From: Ornatilinea apprima
GTDB lineage: Bacteria; Chloroflexota; Anaerolineae; Anaerolineales; Anaerolineaceae
Direction: 5' to 3'
Assembly (NCBI RefSeq): GCF_001306115.1
Contig: NZ_LGCL01000021.1
Location: 62,001-126,000 of the forward strand
Length of the DNA: 64,000 bases
Both the position numbers and the translations under genes were made by a program. The notes below the pieces were generated by a model. The model did no database searches. It saw only the letters and a list, made by a program, of their open reading frames with translations, and was not told the DNA's origin. This document shows positions 17,790-25,892 of the stretch, piece by piece (the stretch's first letter is position 1; each line of letters starts with the position of its first letter).

Positions 17790-18349
17790 GCTTAAAAAAC
17801 GATTCTCTTAACCGGCGTATGGATGGATCATCTGGCTCGCCCAATTCGGGCGAGCCTGTCTTCTTAGTGATTGGCCGCTTGCGCCGCCCGCACGGTGTAG
17901 CCGGTGAAATCAACATGGAAGTGCTGACCGACTTCCCCGAGCGCATTCGCAAGGGCGCGGTGCTGCTGGTGGGCGAGTCTCACCGTGAGCTGGTCTTGGA
18001 AAGCGCGCGGCCGCATGGCAAGGGCATTCTCATCCGCTTCGCGGGGATTAACGATCCTGAAACGGTGGGTCTGCTGCGCAATGAGCTTGTTTACAAGGCG
18101 GCGGCAAATCTTCCCAAGCTTCCGGCCGATGAGTATTACCATCACGATTTACTTGGAATGCAGGTCTTTCTTGAAAACGGCCAGAAATTGGGCGTTCTGC
18201 GGGAGATTATCGAGACGGGGGCGAACGATGTTTACCAGGTGGAGACGGAAGATGGAAAAGAAGTTCTGCTGCCCGCCATTGAATCGGTGATTATGGAAAT
18301 CAACACGGACGAGGGGCGTATGATTGTCCGGCTGCAAGAGTGGTTATAA
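17786..18349 (+). CDS. rimM: Ribosome maturation factor RimM
   Basis: RimM assists late folding of the 30S head and binds S19. The 187-residue protein has an N-terminal RimM domain (VIGRLRRPHGVAGEINMEVLTDFPERI) and a C-terminal PRC-barrel (EYYHHDLLGMQVFLENG, and LPAIESVIMEIN). About 25 residues precede the conserved domain, so the actual start could be internal, but the ATG at 17786 overlaps the khpA stop as expected for a coupled operon. The usual next gene, trmD, is absent; dprA follows instead. Confidence 0.95.
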   Translation: MSLKNDSLNRRMDGSSGSPNSGEPVFLVIGRLRRPHGVAGEINMEVLTDFPERIRKGAVLLVGESHRELVLESARPHGKGILIRFAGINDPETVGLLRNELVYKAAANLPKLPADEYYHHDLLGMQVFLENGQKLGVLREIIETGANDVYQVETEDGKEVLLPAIESVIMEINTDEGRMIVRLQEWL

Positions 18350-18365
18350 GGGCTGGTCCATTAAT

Positions 18366-19484
18366 ATGGATGAAAAAGCATATTGGATTGGATTCAACCT
18401 TGTCAAAGGGGTTGGAGCCGTCCGGCTCCAGGGATTGCTGGATTTCTTTGGAAATCTGGAAATGGCCTGGAATGCCCCTTATGACGCTTTGCGCCAGGCT
18501 GGCCTTTCGGAAAAAATAGTTGAGCAGTTTTTGATCCTGCGCAAGCAAGTTGATTTGAGCCGGATCATGGAACGTATTGATCAGGCCGGAATCCGGGTGT
18601 TTACCTGGAGTGATGAAGATTACCCCCGTCGTTTACGAGAAATTGACCAGTCACCGCCGGTGCTGTACTGCAAGGGCACGATTGAGCCGGAAGATGAATG
18701 GGCCGTGGCCGTTGTGGGCACGCGCCGCATTTCGGCTTACGGACGGCAGGTAACGCAGGAATTGTCGGCCTTTTTGGCGCGGCGCGGCGTTACCGTGGTG
18801 AGCGGACTGGCGCGCGGCGTTGACGCGCTGGCGCACCAGACCGCCATTCAAAACGGGGGAAGAACGTTTGCTGTTTTAGGTAGTGGTGTGGATAAAATTT
18901 ATCCACCTGAGCACCGAAAACTGGCCCAAGAGATCAGCGAGCGGGGAGCCGTGATCAGCGACTATGCTCCCGGCACTCCACCGGATGGCAGCAATTTTCC
19001 GCCACGCAACCGGATTATCTCTGGTTTGACGTTGGCAACGGTGGTGATCGAAGCCGGCGAGACCAGTGGGGCGCTCATCACAGCCAATTTTGCCGCCAAC
19101 CAGGGCCGCGACGTGTTCGCGGTGCCGGGGAGTATTTATGCTCCCCAGTCGATTGGCGCCAACCGCTTGATTCAGGATGGGGCGCGTCCGCTGCTGAAGA
19201 TGGATGATGTTCTGGAAAGCCTGAATCTGCAAAATATCTTTGAAAAGCAAACTGCCCGGCGCGTTTTACCCGGAGACGAGGTGGAAGCGCGCCTGTTGAA
19301 ATGCCTAAGCCGCGAACCGCTGCATATTGATGAAATCAGCGCCAACAGTGGATTATCGATTGATAAGGTTTCGGCCACGCTGGTAATGATGGAGTTGAAA
19401 GGCATGGTACAGCAGGTGGGCGGAATGAACTACGTGAGCATTCAAGAACCGAACGAAGATTACAGGACGGTGAATCATGCTTGA
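18366..19484 (+). CDS. dprA: DNA processing protein DprA
   Basis: DprA loads RecA on incoming single-stranded DNA during natural transformation. The 372-residue protein has an N-terminal helix-hairpin region (LVKGVGAVRLQGLLDFFG) and the Rossmann-like DNA-binding core with VVGTRRISAYGRQVT, GLARGVDALAHQ and GSGVDKIYPPEH. A C-terminal winged helix of the DprA_WH type (LLKCLSREPLHIDEISA) follows. The ATG at 18366 starts 16 bases after rimM. The frame is open farther upstream but there overlaps rimM. Other competence genes are not in the window. Confidence 0.95.
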   Translation: MDEKAYWIGFNLVKGVGAVRLQGLLDFFGNLEMAWNAPYDALRQAGLSEKIVEQFLILRKQVDLSRIMERIDQAGIRVFTWSDEDYPRRLREIDQSPPVLYCKGTIEPEDEWAVAVVGTRRISAYGRQVTQELSAFLARRGVTVVSGLARGVDALAHQTAIQNGGRTFAVLGSGVDKIYPPEHRKLAQEISERGAVISDYAPGTPPDGSNFPPRNRIISGLTLATVVIEAGETSGALITANFAANQGRDVFAVPGSIYAPQSIGANRLIQDGARPLLKMDDVLESLNLQNIFEKQTARRVLPGDEVEARLLKCLSREPLHIDEISANSGLSIDKVSATLVMMELKGMVQQVGGMNYVSIQEPNEDYRTVNHA

Positions 19485-20568
19485 ACATACGTATGCAGTC
19501 ATCATGGCCGGCGGCGGCGGAACGCGCCTATGGCCGCTTTCTCGCCGGGCTAACCCAAAACAGATGCTGCGCTTGGGCGCGGAGCGGACGTTATTCCAGC
19601 AGGCGGTTGACCGCCTGATGGGGTTGATCCCTGTTGAGCGAATCTGGGTGGTTACCGTGGCAGAACAGGCATTGGAACTGGGCAAGCAATGCCCTGATAT
19701 TCCAGAGCAAAACTTCCTGCTCGAGCCGATGCCAAAAGGTACGGCCTCGGTTGTGGGTTTTGCAGCGGCTGCTTTGAGCAAAGTGGACGCAAACGCGAGC
19801 ATGATCATTCTGACGGCTGATCACTTCATTCAGAATATCTCTGTGTTTCACGCCTGTTTGAAAAGCGCGGTGAAAGTGGCGCAGGCTGGTTTTCTGGTAA
19901 CCCTGGGCATTGAACCCACTTACCCTGCTACCGGTTATGGATATATTCAACAAGGCGCCAGTTTGGATATCGAATCGGAAGTCAAGGCTTTTCAAGTCGT
20001 CCGGTTCAAAGAGAAACCGAACCTTGAAACCGCCCAAAAAATGATTGAGAGCGGCGACCATGCCTGGAACTCAGGCATGTTCATCTGGCGCGTGGACCGT
20101 ATATTGGAAGAATTTGCCTCCAGCATGCCGGGTTTGTATGAGAAATTGATGGAGATTCAAGCCGCATGGGGTGGCAAAGATCAGAAAATGGTGGTAGATT
20201 CTGTCTGGCCTACCCTTCACCCCGAGACGATAGATTATGGCATCATGGAAAAGGCGTCTCAGGTGGCGGTGCTGCCCGCTCACCAGTTAGGCTGGGACGA
20301 TGTGGGAAGCTGGGATTCACTGTTCGATGTTTTAGAACCCGACGAGCAAGGCAATATTGTGCTGGAAGCGCGGCACATTGGCATGGGGACAAAGGGTTCG
20401 CTCATCTGTGGAGAAACATCCAACCGGATGATTGTAACGTTAGGCGTGGAAAATATGATTGTTGTGGATACCGGCGACGCGGTATTGATCTGCCCGCGCG
20501 GAAATTCACAACGAGTAAGAGACCTGGTCACCTACTTGAAGGAACAGGGACTGGAACGATATTTATAG
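19477..20568 (+). CDS. manC: Mannose-1-phosphate guanylyltransferase (monofunctional)
   Basis: The enzyme makes GDP-mannose from mannose-1-phosphate and GTP, a donor for surface glycans. The 363 residues contain the nucleotidyltransferase signature (IMAGGGGTRLWPLSR), the NPKQML sequence, ILTADHFIQ, VRFKEKPNLETA and the WNSGMFIWRVD motif. There is no fused phosphomannose isomerase domain, so it is the short form. The ATG overlaps the last 8 bases of dprA, and topA begins 9 bases after the stop, so it appears embedded in the dprA-topA pair. Confidence 0.92.
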   Translation: MLEHTYAVIMAGGGGTRLWPLSRRANPKQMLRLGAERTLFQQAVDRLMGLIPVERIWVVTVAEQALELGKQCPDIPEQNFLLEPMPKGTASVVGFAAAALSKVDANASMIILTADHFIQNISVFHACLKSAVKVAQAGFLVTLGIEPTYPATGYGYIQQGASLDIESEVKAFQVVRFKEKPNLETAQKMIESGDHAWNSGMFIWRVDRILEEFASSMPGLYEKLMEIQAAWGGKDQKMVVDSVWPTLHPETIDYGIMEKASQVAVLPAHQLGWDDVGSWDSLFDVLEPDEQGNIVLEARHIGMGTKGSLICGETSNRMIVTLGVENMIVVDTGDAVLICPRGNSQRVRDLVTYLKEQGLERYL

Positions 20569-20577
20569 GAGTGGACG

Positions 20578-22896
20578 TTGGTAGAAGCCTATTGTGTTAA
20601 ATGCCGTACAAAACGAGAAATGGTTAACCCGGTGGCAGATTTTAATGCCGCTGGCGCGCCGATCACACGCGGTGCTTGCGTGGTTTGTGGGACCAAGATG
20701 ATTCGGATTGGTAAAACCGCGGAGCATGAAGGCCTGAATCCGCCTGAAAAGGCCAAGAAGACGGTTAAGCGTTCGGGCAAGTTGGTGATTGTTGAATCGC
20801 CAGCGAAAGCCAAAACCGTCGGGCGCTTTTTGGGGAAAGGCTACATTGTGAAGGCATCGGTTGGCCATGTTCGCGATTTGTTGCGCTCGGAATTGTCGGT
20901 GGATGTGAATGACAATTTCAAGCCAAAGTATCGCGTTCCCAACGAGAAGCGCGCCGTGGTCAAAGAGTTAAAGCAACTGGCCAAGAACGCTGAAGAGGTG
21001 TATCTGGCGACTGACCCGGACCGCGAAGGAGAAGCAATCGCCTGGCATTTAATGGAATCCGTGGAAGTTGAACCTGAACAGGTCAAGCGGGTTGTTTTTC
21101 ACGAGATCACCGAAAAAGCCATTCAAGAGGCCTTCAGCCATTCGCGCCAGGTGGATATGCACCTGGTGGATGCACAGCAGGCGCGCCGGATTTTGGACCG
21201 GCTGGTAGGTTACAGCCTGTCGCCGCTGCTGTGGGAAAAGGTGCGCAGCCGTCTATCCGCTGGCCGTGTGCAGTCGGTGGCTCTGCGACTGATTGTGGAG
21301 CGCGATCGGGAAATTGAGGCTTTTATCGCTGAGGAGTATTGGAGCATTCTGGCGGAATTGAAGCCGGAAAAAGAAAAGAGCACTTTCAAGGCCAAGCTGG
21401 TCAAAGTCAACGGGCAAGATCCCGTGCTTAACACTGAAGAGGTGGTTAAGCCCATTCTGATCGATCTTGAAACGGCTGTTTATACCATTTCAAAGATCAA
21501 ACGCGGTGAACGCCGCCGCAAACCGGCCGCGCCGTTTATCACCAGCACACTGCAGCAAGAGGCGTCCCGCCGGTTGGGCTTTACTGCCAAACGAACCATG
21601 GCGATTGCGCAGCAGTTATACGAAGGTTTGGATGTGGGGAACGGCGGATCGACTGGTCTGATCACCTACATGCGCACGGACTCGACTAATATCTCGAAGG
21701 AAGCGCAGCAAGAGGCACGGTCATACATTACCCAAAATTACGGAAACGATTTTCTGCCAGAAAAACCACCCGTGTACCGCACACGCACCATCGCGGCACA
21801 AGAGGCCCACGAAGCTATCCGCCCGACTTCTGTAAGCAGGCATCCTGATCAGTTAAAACCATATCTCAATTCTGCCCAATTCAAGTTGTATCAGTTGATC
21901 TGGCAGCGCTATTTGGCTTCTCAAATGGAAGCGGCTGTCTACGATACCCTGTCCATTGAGGTCAGCGCGGTCAGCCCGGCGAATGAATACTTGCTGCGGG
22001 CTTCGGGTTCGGTGGTGCGGTTCCCTGGTTTTCTGGTGGTGTACGAGGAATCGCAAGATGAAGATTTGAACCCGGACGAGGAAGAAAATGTGCGCATTCC
22101 GGCCAGCCTGGAAGAAGGTCAGCAGCAGAAATTAATGCGCCTGATCCCCGAGCAGCATTTTACCCAGCCACCGCCGCGATTCACGGACGCTTCTCTAGTC
22201 AAGGCGTTGGAAGAGTATGGAATTGGCCGCCCATCCACATACGCGGCGATCCTTTCCACAATTCAGGATCGTGGATATGTTGTTCGCGAAGGCAAGCGCT
22301 ATATTCCCACGGAAACAGGTATTCTGGTCAACGATCTGCTCACGCATTATTTCTCTGAGATTGTTAACACCGATTTCACCGCGAACATGGAAGAAAACCT
22401 GGACGAGGTCGCTTCGGGTGAAAAGCAGTGGGTGGATGTGGTGCGGAATTTTTACCAGACTTTTGAACCGCAATTGGCGCACGCCCAGAAAGAAATGCCG
22501 GAGACCAAGTCGGAACTGGAAAAAGTTGGTCGGGCTTGCCCGGAATGCGGACATGACCTGGTTATTCGCTGGGGACGCTTCGGAAAATTCATCAGCTGCA
22601 GCAATTTCCCGGAGTGTCGCTACACGGAACCCTGGCTGGAGAAAATAGGCGTGCATTGCCCATCCTGTGAAACCGGTGAGATTGTTGAGCGGCGGACGAG
22701 AAAAGGGCGGGTTTTCTACGGCTGTTCGAATTACCCGGAATGCCAATTTACTTCCTGGAAGAAGCCGACTCCAATGCCCTGCCCTAACTGCAAAGGCACG
22801 CTGGTGATCGCGAACAAACGCGAGGTGCAATGCCTGCAATGCCAAGAAAGTTTCCTGCTGGAAATGTTGGAAGATGGTTCGCCTGAGTCGGCATAG
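20578..22896 (+). CDS. topA: DNA topoisomerase I with N-terminal zinc-ribbon (DUF5679-like)
   Basis: This type IA topoisomerase relaxes negative supercoils. Before the Toprim domain it carries a 45-residue zinc ribbon with C6/C9 and C34/C37, resembling DUF5679. The Toprim domain begins near residue 65 (KLVIVESPAKAKTVGRFLG, DPDREGEAIAWHL). The catalytic tyrosine is Tyr364 in ITYMRTDSTN. The C-terminus has three zinc-finger modules: CPECGHD...CSNFPEC, CPSCETG...CSNYPEC and CPNCKG...CLQC. The start is a TTG at 20578, supported by AGGAG 6 bases upstream; no ATG or GTG fits. The total of 772 residues is normal for the family plus the extra module. Confidence 0.95.
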   Translation: MVEAYCVKCRTKREMVNPVADFNAAGAPITRGACVVCGTKMIRIGKTAEHEGLNPPEKAKKTVKRSGKLVIVESPAKAKTVGRFLGKGYIVKASVGHVRDLLRSELSVDVNDNFKPKYRVPNEKRAVVKELKQLAKNAEEVYLATDPDREGEAIAWHLMESVEVEPEQVKRVVFHEITEKAIQEAFSHSRQVDMHLVDAQQARRILDRLVGYSLSPLLWEKVRSRLSAGRVQSVALRLIVERDREIEAFIAEEYWSILAELKPEKEKSTFKAKLVKVNGQDPVLNTEEVVKPILIDLETAVYTISKIKRGERRRKPAAPFITSTLQQEASRRLGFTAKRTMAIAQQLYEGLDVGNGGSTGLITYMRTDSTNISKEAQQEARSYITQNYGNDFLPEKPPVYRTRTIAAQEAHEAIRPTSVSRHPDQLKPYLNSAQFKLYQLIWQRYLASQMEAAVYDTLSIEVSAVSPANEYLLRASGSVVRFPGFLVVYEESQDEDLNPDEEENVRIPASLEEGQQQKLMRLIPEQHFTQPPPRFTDASLVKALEEYGIGRPSTYAAILSTIQDRGYVVREGKRYIPTETGILVNDLLTHYFSEIVNTDFTANMEENLDEVASGEKQWVDVVRNFYQTFEPQLAHAQKEMPETKSELEKVGRACPECGHDLVIRWGRFGKFISCSNFPECRYTEPWLEKIGVHCPSCETGEIVERRTRKGRVFYGCSNYPECQFTSWKKPTPMPCPNCKGTLVIANKREVQCLQCQESFLLEMLEDGSPESA

Positions 22897-22913
22897 TTAT
22901 TGCAACACTCCTG

Positions 22914-22944
22914 AAGAACGCTGGTCTTGAAAAATTGCGTTCTT
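22914..22944 (+). repeat. 8-bp inverted repeat after topA
   Basis: AAGAACGC and GCGTTCTT are separated by 15 bases and followed by an AT-rich stretch (TGTAAATTTTGTT). It could be a weak topA terminator, or an operator, since its right arm overlaps the -35 of the next promoter. Confidence 0.35.
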
Positions 22945-22963
22945 GTAAATTTTGTTCTAAAAT
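22935..22963 (+). promoter_or_regulatory. Promoter of the 353-aa membrane protein gene
   Basis: TTGCGT, a 17-base spacer and TAAAAT are followed by a leader of about 65 bases, AT-rich, ending in AGGAG before the gene. Confidence 0.6.
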
Positions 22964-23034
22964 ACTATAAATTTATATGAATCTTAAGAACAAGCATCGC
23001 GCAATTTGGATAAACTGCCTTTAGGAGCATGAAA

Positions 23035-24096
23035 ATGGAAAAGATTCGAGAATACCTGAAGAATCCGCTCATTACGGCTGCGGCCGGTTTTGTGGTTGGA
23101 TTGATCATCGGATGGATGGTTTTAGGTTGGGGGTTGTTTCCAGTGAAGTGGACGGACGCTAGCGCGGGGCAGCTGCGCGCTGATGTTCGTGAAGACTATC
23201 TCAAAATGGCAATCCAGTCTTACAGCTTGAATAAAGACGCAACGCTGGCGCTGACGCGATGGAATGAGTTAGGCGATGCTGCCCCGGAAGTGTTTAAGAA
23301 AGTCCAATTGGACCCCAGTATGAACGCTGAAGCGGTGGCATTGTTTAGCAATGTGGTTCAAGCGCCCATGCAAGAACCGCTCCCCGCTGTGCCTGGCGAG
23401 GGCGTCACACAAGCCGTACCGCTTCCTTTGGAAACTCAGGTGGTTCCCGCCACTGAGGAAAAAGAGGGCGGGATTAAGCCAGTGCTGCTGCTGGGAGTTT
23501 TCTGCCTGCTGACATTGATCATTGGCGGCGCGGCGGCTTATGTGCTTTTGATCCGCAAGCGCCCGGCACGCAGCGGCGCGAGTTACGCCCCGGTGCAGCA
23601 ATCGCAGGAGATCAATCGCACCACCGAAGTAACCGATTATGAATCGGAAGGCCAGTCTGCACCCATCCAACAGTTTATGACCACTTATATGCTGGGCGAC
23701 GATCTGTATGATGATTCCTTCAGCATTGATTCGACCAGCGGTGAATTTTTGGGTGAATGCGGTGTGGGCATCACTGAGACAATCGGCGTGGGCGACCCTA
23801 AAAAGGTAACCGCGTTTGAGGTTTGGCTGTTCGATAAGACCGATATTCAGACCGTTACCAAGGTGTTGATGAGCGAGCACGCTTTCAATGATCCTTCGAT
23901 CAACCAAAAACTGGCCTCGAAGGGCGACCCGGTGATGATCGCGCCAGGCGAGCGGGTCTTGCTGGAAACTGCCGCTCTGCAGCTGGAAGCCCGCGTGGTG
24001 GATATGAATTACGGCCAGGGCGCGCTGCCAGAGAACAGCTTCTTTGACCGGTTGACCCTGGAATTGGCCATTTGGCCCAAAGGGAGCCGGGGATAA
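23035..24096 (+). CDS. Two-TM membrane protein of unknown function
   Basis: I do not recognise this 353-residue protein. It has a first transmembrane helix (about residues 14-32), a region of about 110 residues that is probably outside the cell, and a second helix (VLLLGVFCLLTLIIGGAAAYVLLI, about 152-176). A cytoplasmic part of about 175 residues follows, and its last 120 residues look like a compact domain (FLGECGVGITETIGVG, TAFEVWLFDKTDIQTVTKVLMSEHAF). The ATG at 23035 is preferred to that at 23029, because AGGAG is 7 bases from the former and only 1 from the latter. It has its own promoter and a terminator at 24121, so it is a single-gene unit. Confidence 0.7.
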   Translation: MEKIREYLKNPLITAAAGFVVGLIIGWMVLGWGLFPVKWTDASAGQLRADVREDYLKMAIQSYSLNKDATLALTRWNELGDAAPEVFKKVQLDPSMNAEAVALFSNVVQAPMQEPLPAVPGEGVTQAVPLPLETQVVPATEEKEGGIKPVLLLGVFCLLTLIIGGAAAYVLLIRKRPARSGASYAPVQQSQEINRTTEVTDYESEGQSAPIQQFMTTYMLGDDLYDDSFSIDSTSGEFLGECGVGITETIGVGDPKKVTAFEVWLFDKTDIQTVTKVLMSEHAFNDPSINQKLASKGDPVMIAPGERVLLETAALQLEARVVDMNYGQGALPENSFFDRLTLELAIWPKGSRG

Positions 24097-24120
24097 CCCC
24101 TGCACTTCAACTTAAATGAA

Positions 24121-24148
24121 AAAAACTGCCAGACGCCTGGCAGTTTTT
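24121..24148. terminator. Bidirectional terminator between convergent genes
   Basis: A 12-bp perfect stem (AAAAACTGCCAG / CTGGCAGTTTTT) with a 4-base loop has T tracts on both strands. It serves the membrane protein gene (plus) and the flavodiiron gene (minus). Confidence 0.88.
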
Positions 24149-24157
24149 GTTGTCTCT

Positions 24158-25360
24158 CTAGTTGGTTTCCAGCAGATACCGGGCAAAGCGTTTGCCCAGG
24201 TCTTCCAGCTGGGCAAGCCCCATCTCGCCGGCGGACCCTTCAAAGTCGATGGTTTCGAACATTTTCCAGTTGAGTGGGGTAACCTTCTCCAAAAAGTCGC
24301 GTTTGGCCGTGCCGGCCCATCCGTAGCTGCCAAAGAAAATCGCCTCTTTATCGGTGATGCGCTTGATTGAAGCCATGTCGATTACATTGGACATCATGGG
24401 AAAGAGCATTTTTTCATATGTGGGCGCGCCAACGGCTACAGCGCGATTCACCCAAAGCGCGGGCAATAGATTGCCGATGTGCGTATATTGGACGTTGAAA
24501 ATTTCTACCGGCACATTTTCTGCGGCAATACCCTGGGCAACGGCATTCATCATCTTTTCGGTGTTGCCGTACATGGTGGCGTAAAGCATGGTAACCGCAT
24601 TTTTGCCAGGCGTGGATTGCATGGCCGCCCATTGAGAATAAAGCTGGATAATCTCCTGGGGATTTTTTCGCCAGATAAGCCCATGCGATGGGGCAACGAC
24701 CTTGATGGGAACTTCGGCAAGCTTTTGAATGGCCTTGCTAACCGGGATGCTGAAAGTGGCCACAATGTTCACATAGTAGCGCAGGGCTTCGGTTTTATAG
24801 AAATCCAGGTCGGTTGTGTCTTCATCAAAAATGGAACCGCGAAATGCGCCGTAACCGCCAAATCCGTCGCAAGAGAAGAGCGCTCCGGTAGTCTCGTCAA
24901 AGGTCATCATTGTTTCCGGCCAATGCACAAAGGGCGTGGAATAGAAGCGCAGAGTGTGCGATCCCAGCTCGAGTGTATCACCGTCATCGACGATCTGGAC
25001 GTTCTCGGTTATGCCGTAATAAGAGACCAGCATTTTGGCTGCTTTTTTACTGCACACCAGCTTCACCTGGGGCGCTTCGGCCAGTAAAGCTTTTACCGCG
25101 CCGGAGTGGTCTGGCTCCATGTGATTAATGATGACGTAATCGACCTCGTTGAGTGAAACCAGATGTTGGATCTGCTCCAGAAAAGCGATCGATTCAAATT
25201 CTTTGGCAAGATCGATAATCGCTTTTTTGGCATCGTTGATCAGATAAGTGTTATAGGTGATGCCATCTTTTTTGATGGGCCACAGACCTTCAAAAAGGTC
25301 GGTTGTGCGGTCATTGATTCCGATCCAAAAGGTATCTGGTGCGATTGCAACGGGTTTCAT
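24158..25360 (-). CDS. Flavodiiron protein (FprA/A-type flavoprotein)
   Basis: Flavodiiron proteins reduce oxygen to water or nitric oxide to nitrous oxide in anaerobes, protecting the cytoplasm. The 400-residue protein has a metallo-beta-lactamase-like domain with all expected iron ligands: H80, E82, D84, H85 (HMEPDH), H146, D165 and H226. A C-terminal flavodoxin domain follows, with the FMN phosphate loop MYGNTEKMMNAVA. No rubredoxin or flavin-reductase extension is present, so a separate electron donor is needed. GGAGG lies before the ATG. It starts 14 bases after greA and is probably co-transcribed with it. Confidence 0.95.
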   Translation of the reverse strand: MKPVAIAPDTFWIGINDRTTDLFEGLWPIKKDGITYNTYLINDAKKAIIDLAKEFESIAFLEQIQHLVSLNEVDYVIINHMEPDHSGAVKALLAEAPQVKLVCSKKAAKMLVSYYGITENVQIVDDGDTLELGSHTLRFYSTPFVHWPETMMTFDETTGALFSCDGFGGYGAFRGSIFDEDTTDLDFYKTEALRYYVNIVATFSIPVSKAIQKLAEVPIKVVAPSHGLIWRKNPQEIIQLYSQWAAMQSTPGKNAVTMLYATMYGNTEKMMNAVAQGIAAENVPVEIFNVQYTHIGNLLPALWVNRAVAVGAPTYEKMLFPMMSNVIDMASIKRITDKEAIFFGSYGWAGTAKRDFLEKVTPLNWKMFETIDFEGSAGEMGLAQLEDLGKRFARYLLETN

Positions 25361-25374
25361 CCGTCCTCCAAAAA

Positions 25375-25845
25375 TTAGTTGATTTCCATAATCTTGAAGA
25401 TCACTTTGCCGCCGGGGGTATCCACTTCCACTGCTTCCCCCACCCGGTGACCAATCAACGCGCGGCCAATGGGAGATTCGTGAGAGATGCGGCCATTACG
25501 TGGGTCGGCTTCTTTGGGGCCTACCAGGTAATAGGTTTCTGGTTCATAATCATCTTCTTGAATGGTAACATGGTCGCCAATACCGACAATGTTTTTGTCC
25601 TGTTCCATTTCATCGATGATCTTGGTGTTGGCCAGAATGTTTTCCAGCTCTTGAATGCGGCCTTCTAGAAATCCCTGTTCTTCCTTTGCGGCAATGTAAT
25701 CGGCATTTTCCGATAAATCGCCCTGTTCAATGGCAATGCGCAGGCGAGTAGCCAGATCTTCGCGGCGCGGGCCTTTGAGTTCAGCCAGTTCTTCCTGCAG
25801 GCGGGCAGCGCCTTCTGCTGTCAGATAATTTACTAAAGTCATCAT
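25375..25845 (-). CDS. greA: Transcription elongation factor GreA
   Basis: GreA rescues backtracked RNA polymerase by stimulating transcript cleavage. The 156 residues comprise the N-terminal coiled coil with the acidic tip (LRIAIEQGDLSENADYIAAK) and the FKBP-like C-terminal domain (RISHESPIGRALIGH). The frame begins ATGATG; GGATGGAGC upstream fits either ATG (25845 or 25842). It lies 47 bases after dgt and 14 before the flavodiiron gene. The 47-base gap shows no strong promoter. Confidence 0.96.
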   Translation of the reverse strand: MMTLVNYLTAEGAARLQEELAELKGPRREDLATRLRIAIEQGDLSENADYIAAKEEQGFLEGRIQELENILANTKIIDEMEQDKNIVGIGDHVTIQEDDYEPETYYLVGPKEADPRNGRISHESPIGRALIGHRVGEAVEVDTPGGKVIFKIMEIN

Positions 25846-25892
25846 TGCTCCATCCAGTAAATTGAAAATTAAGTGTTATGTTTGAAAGTGGT

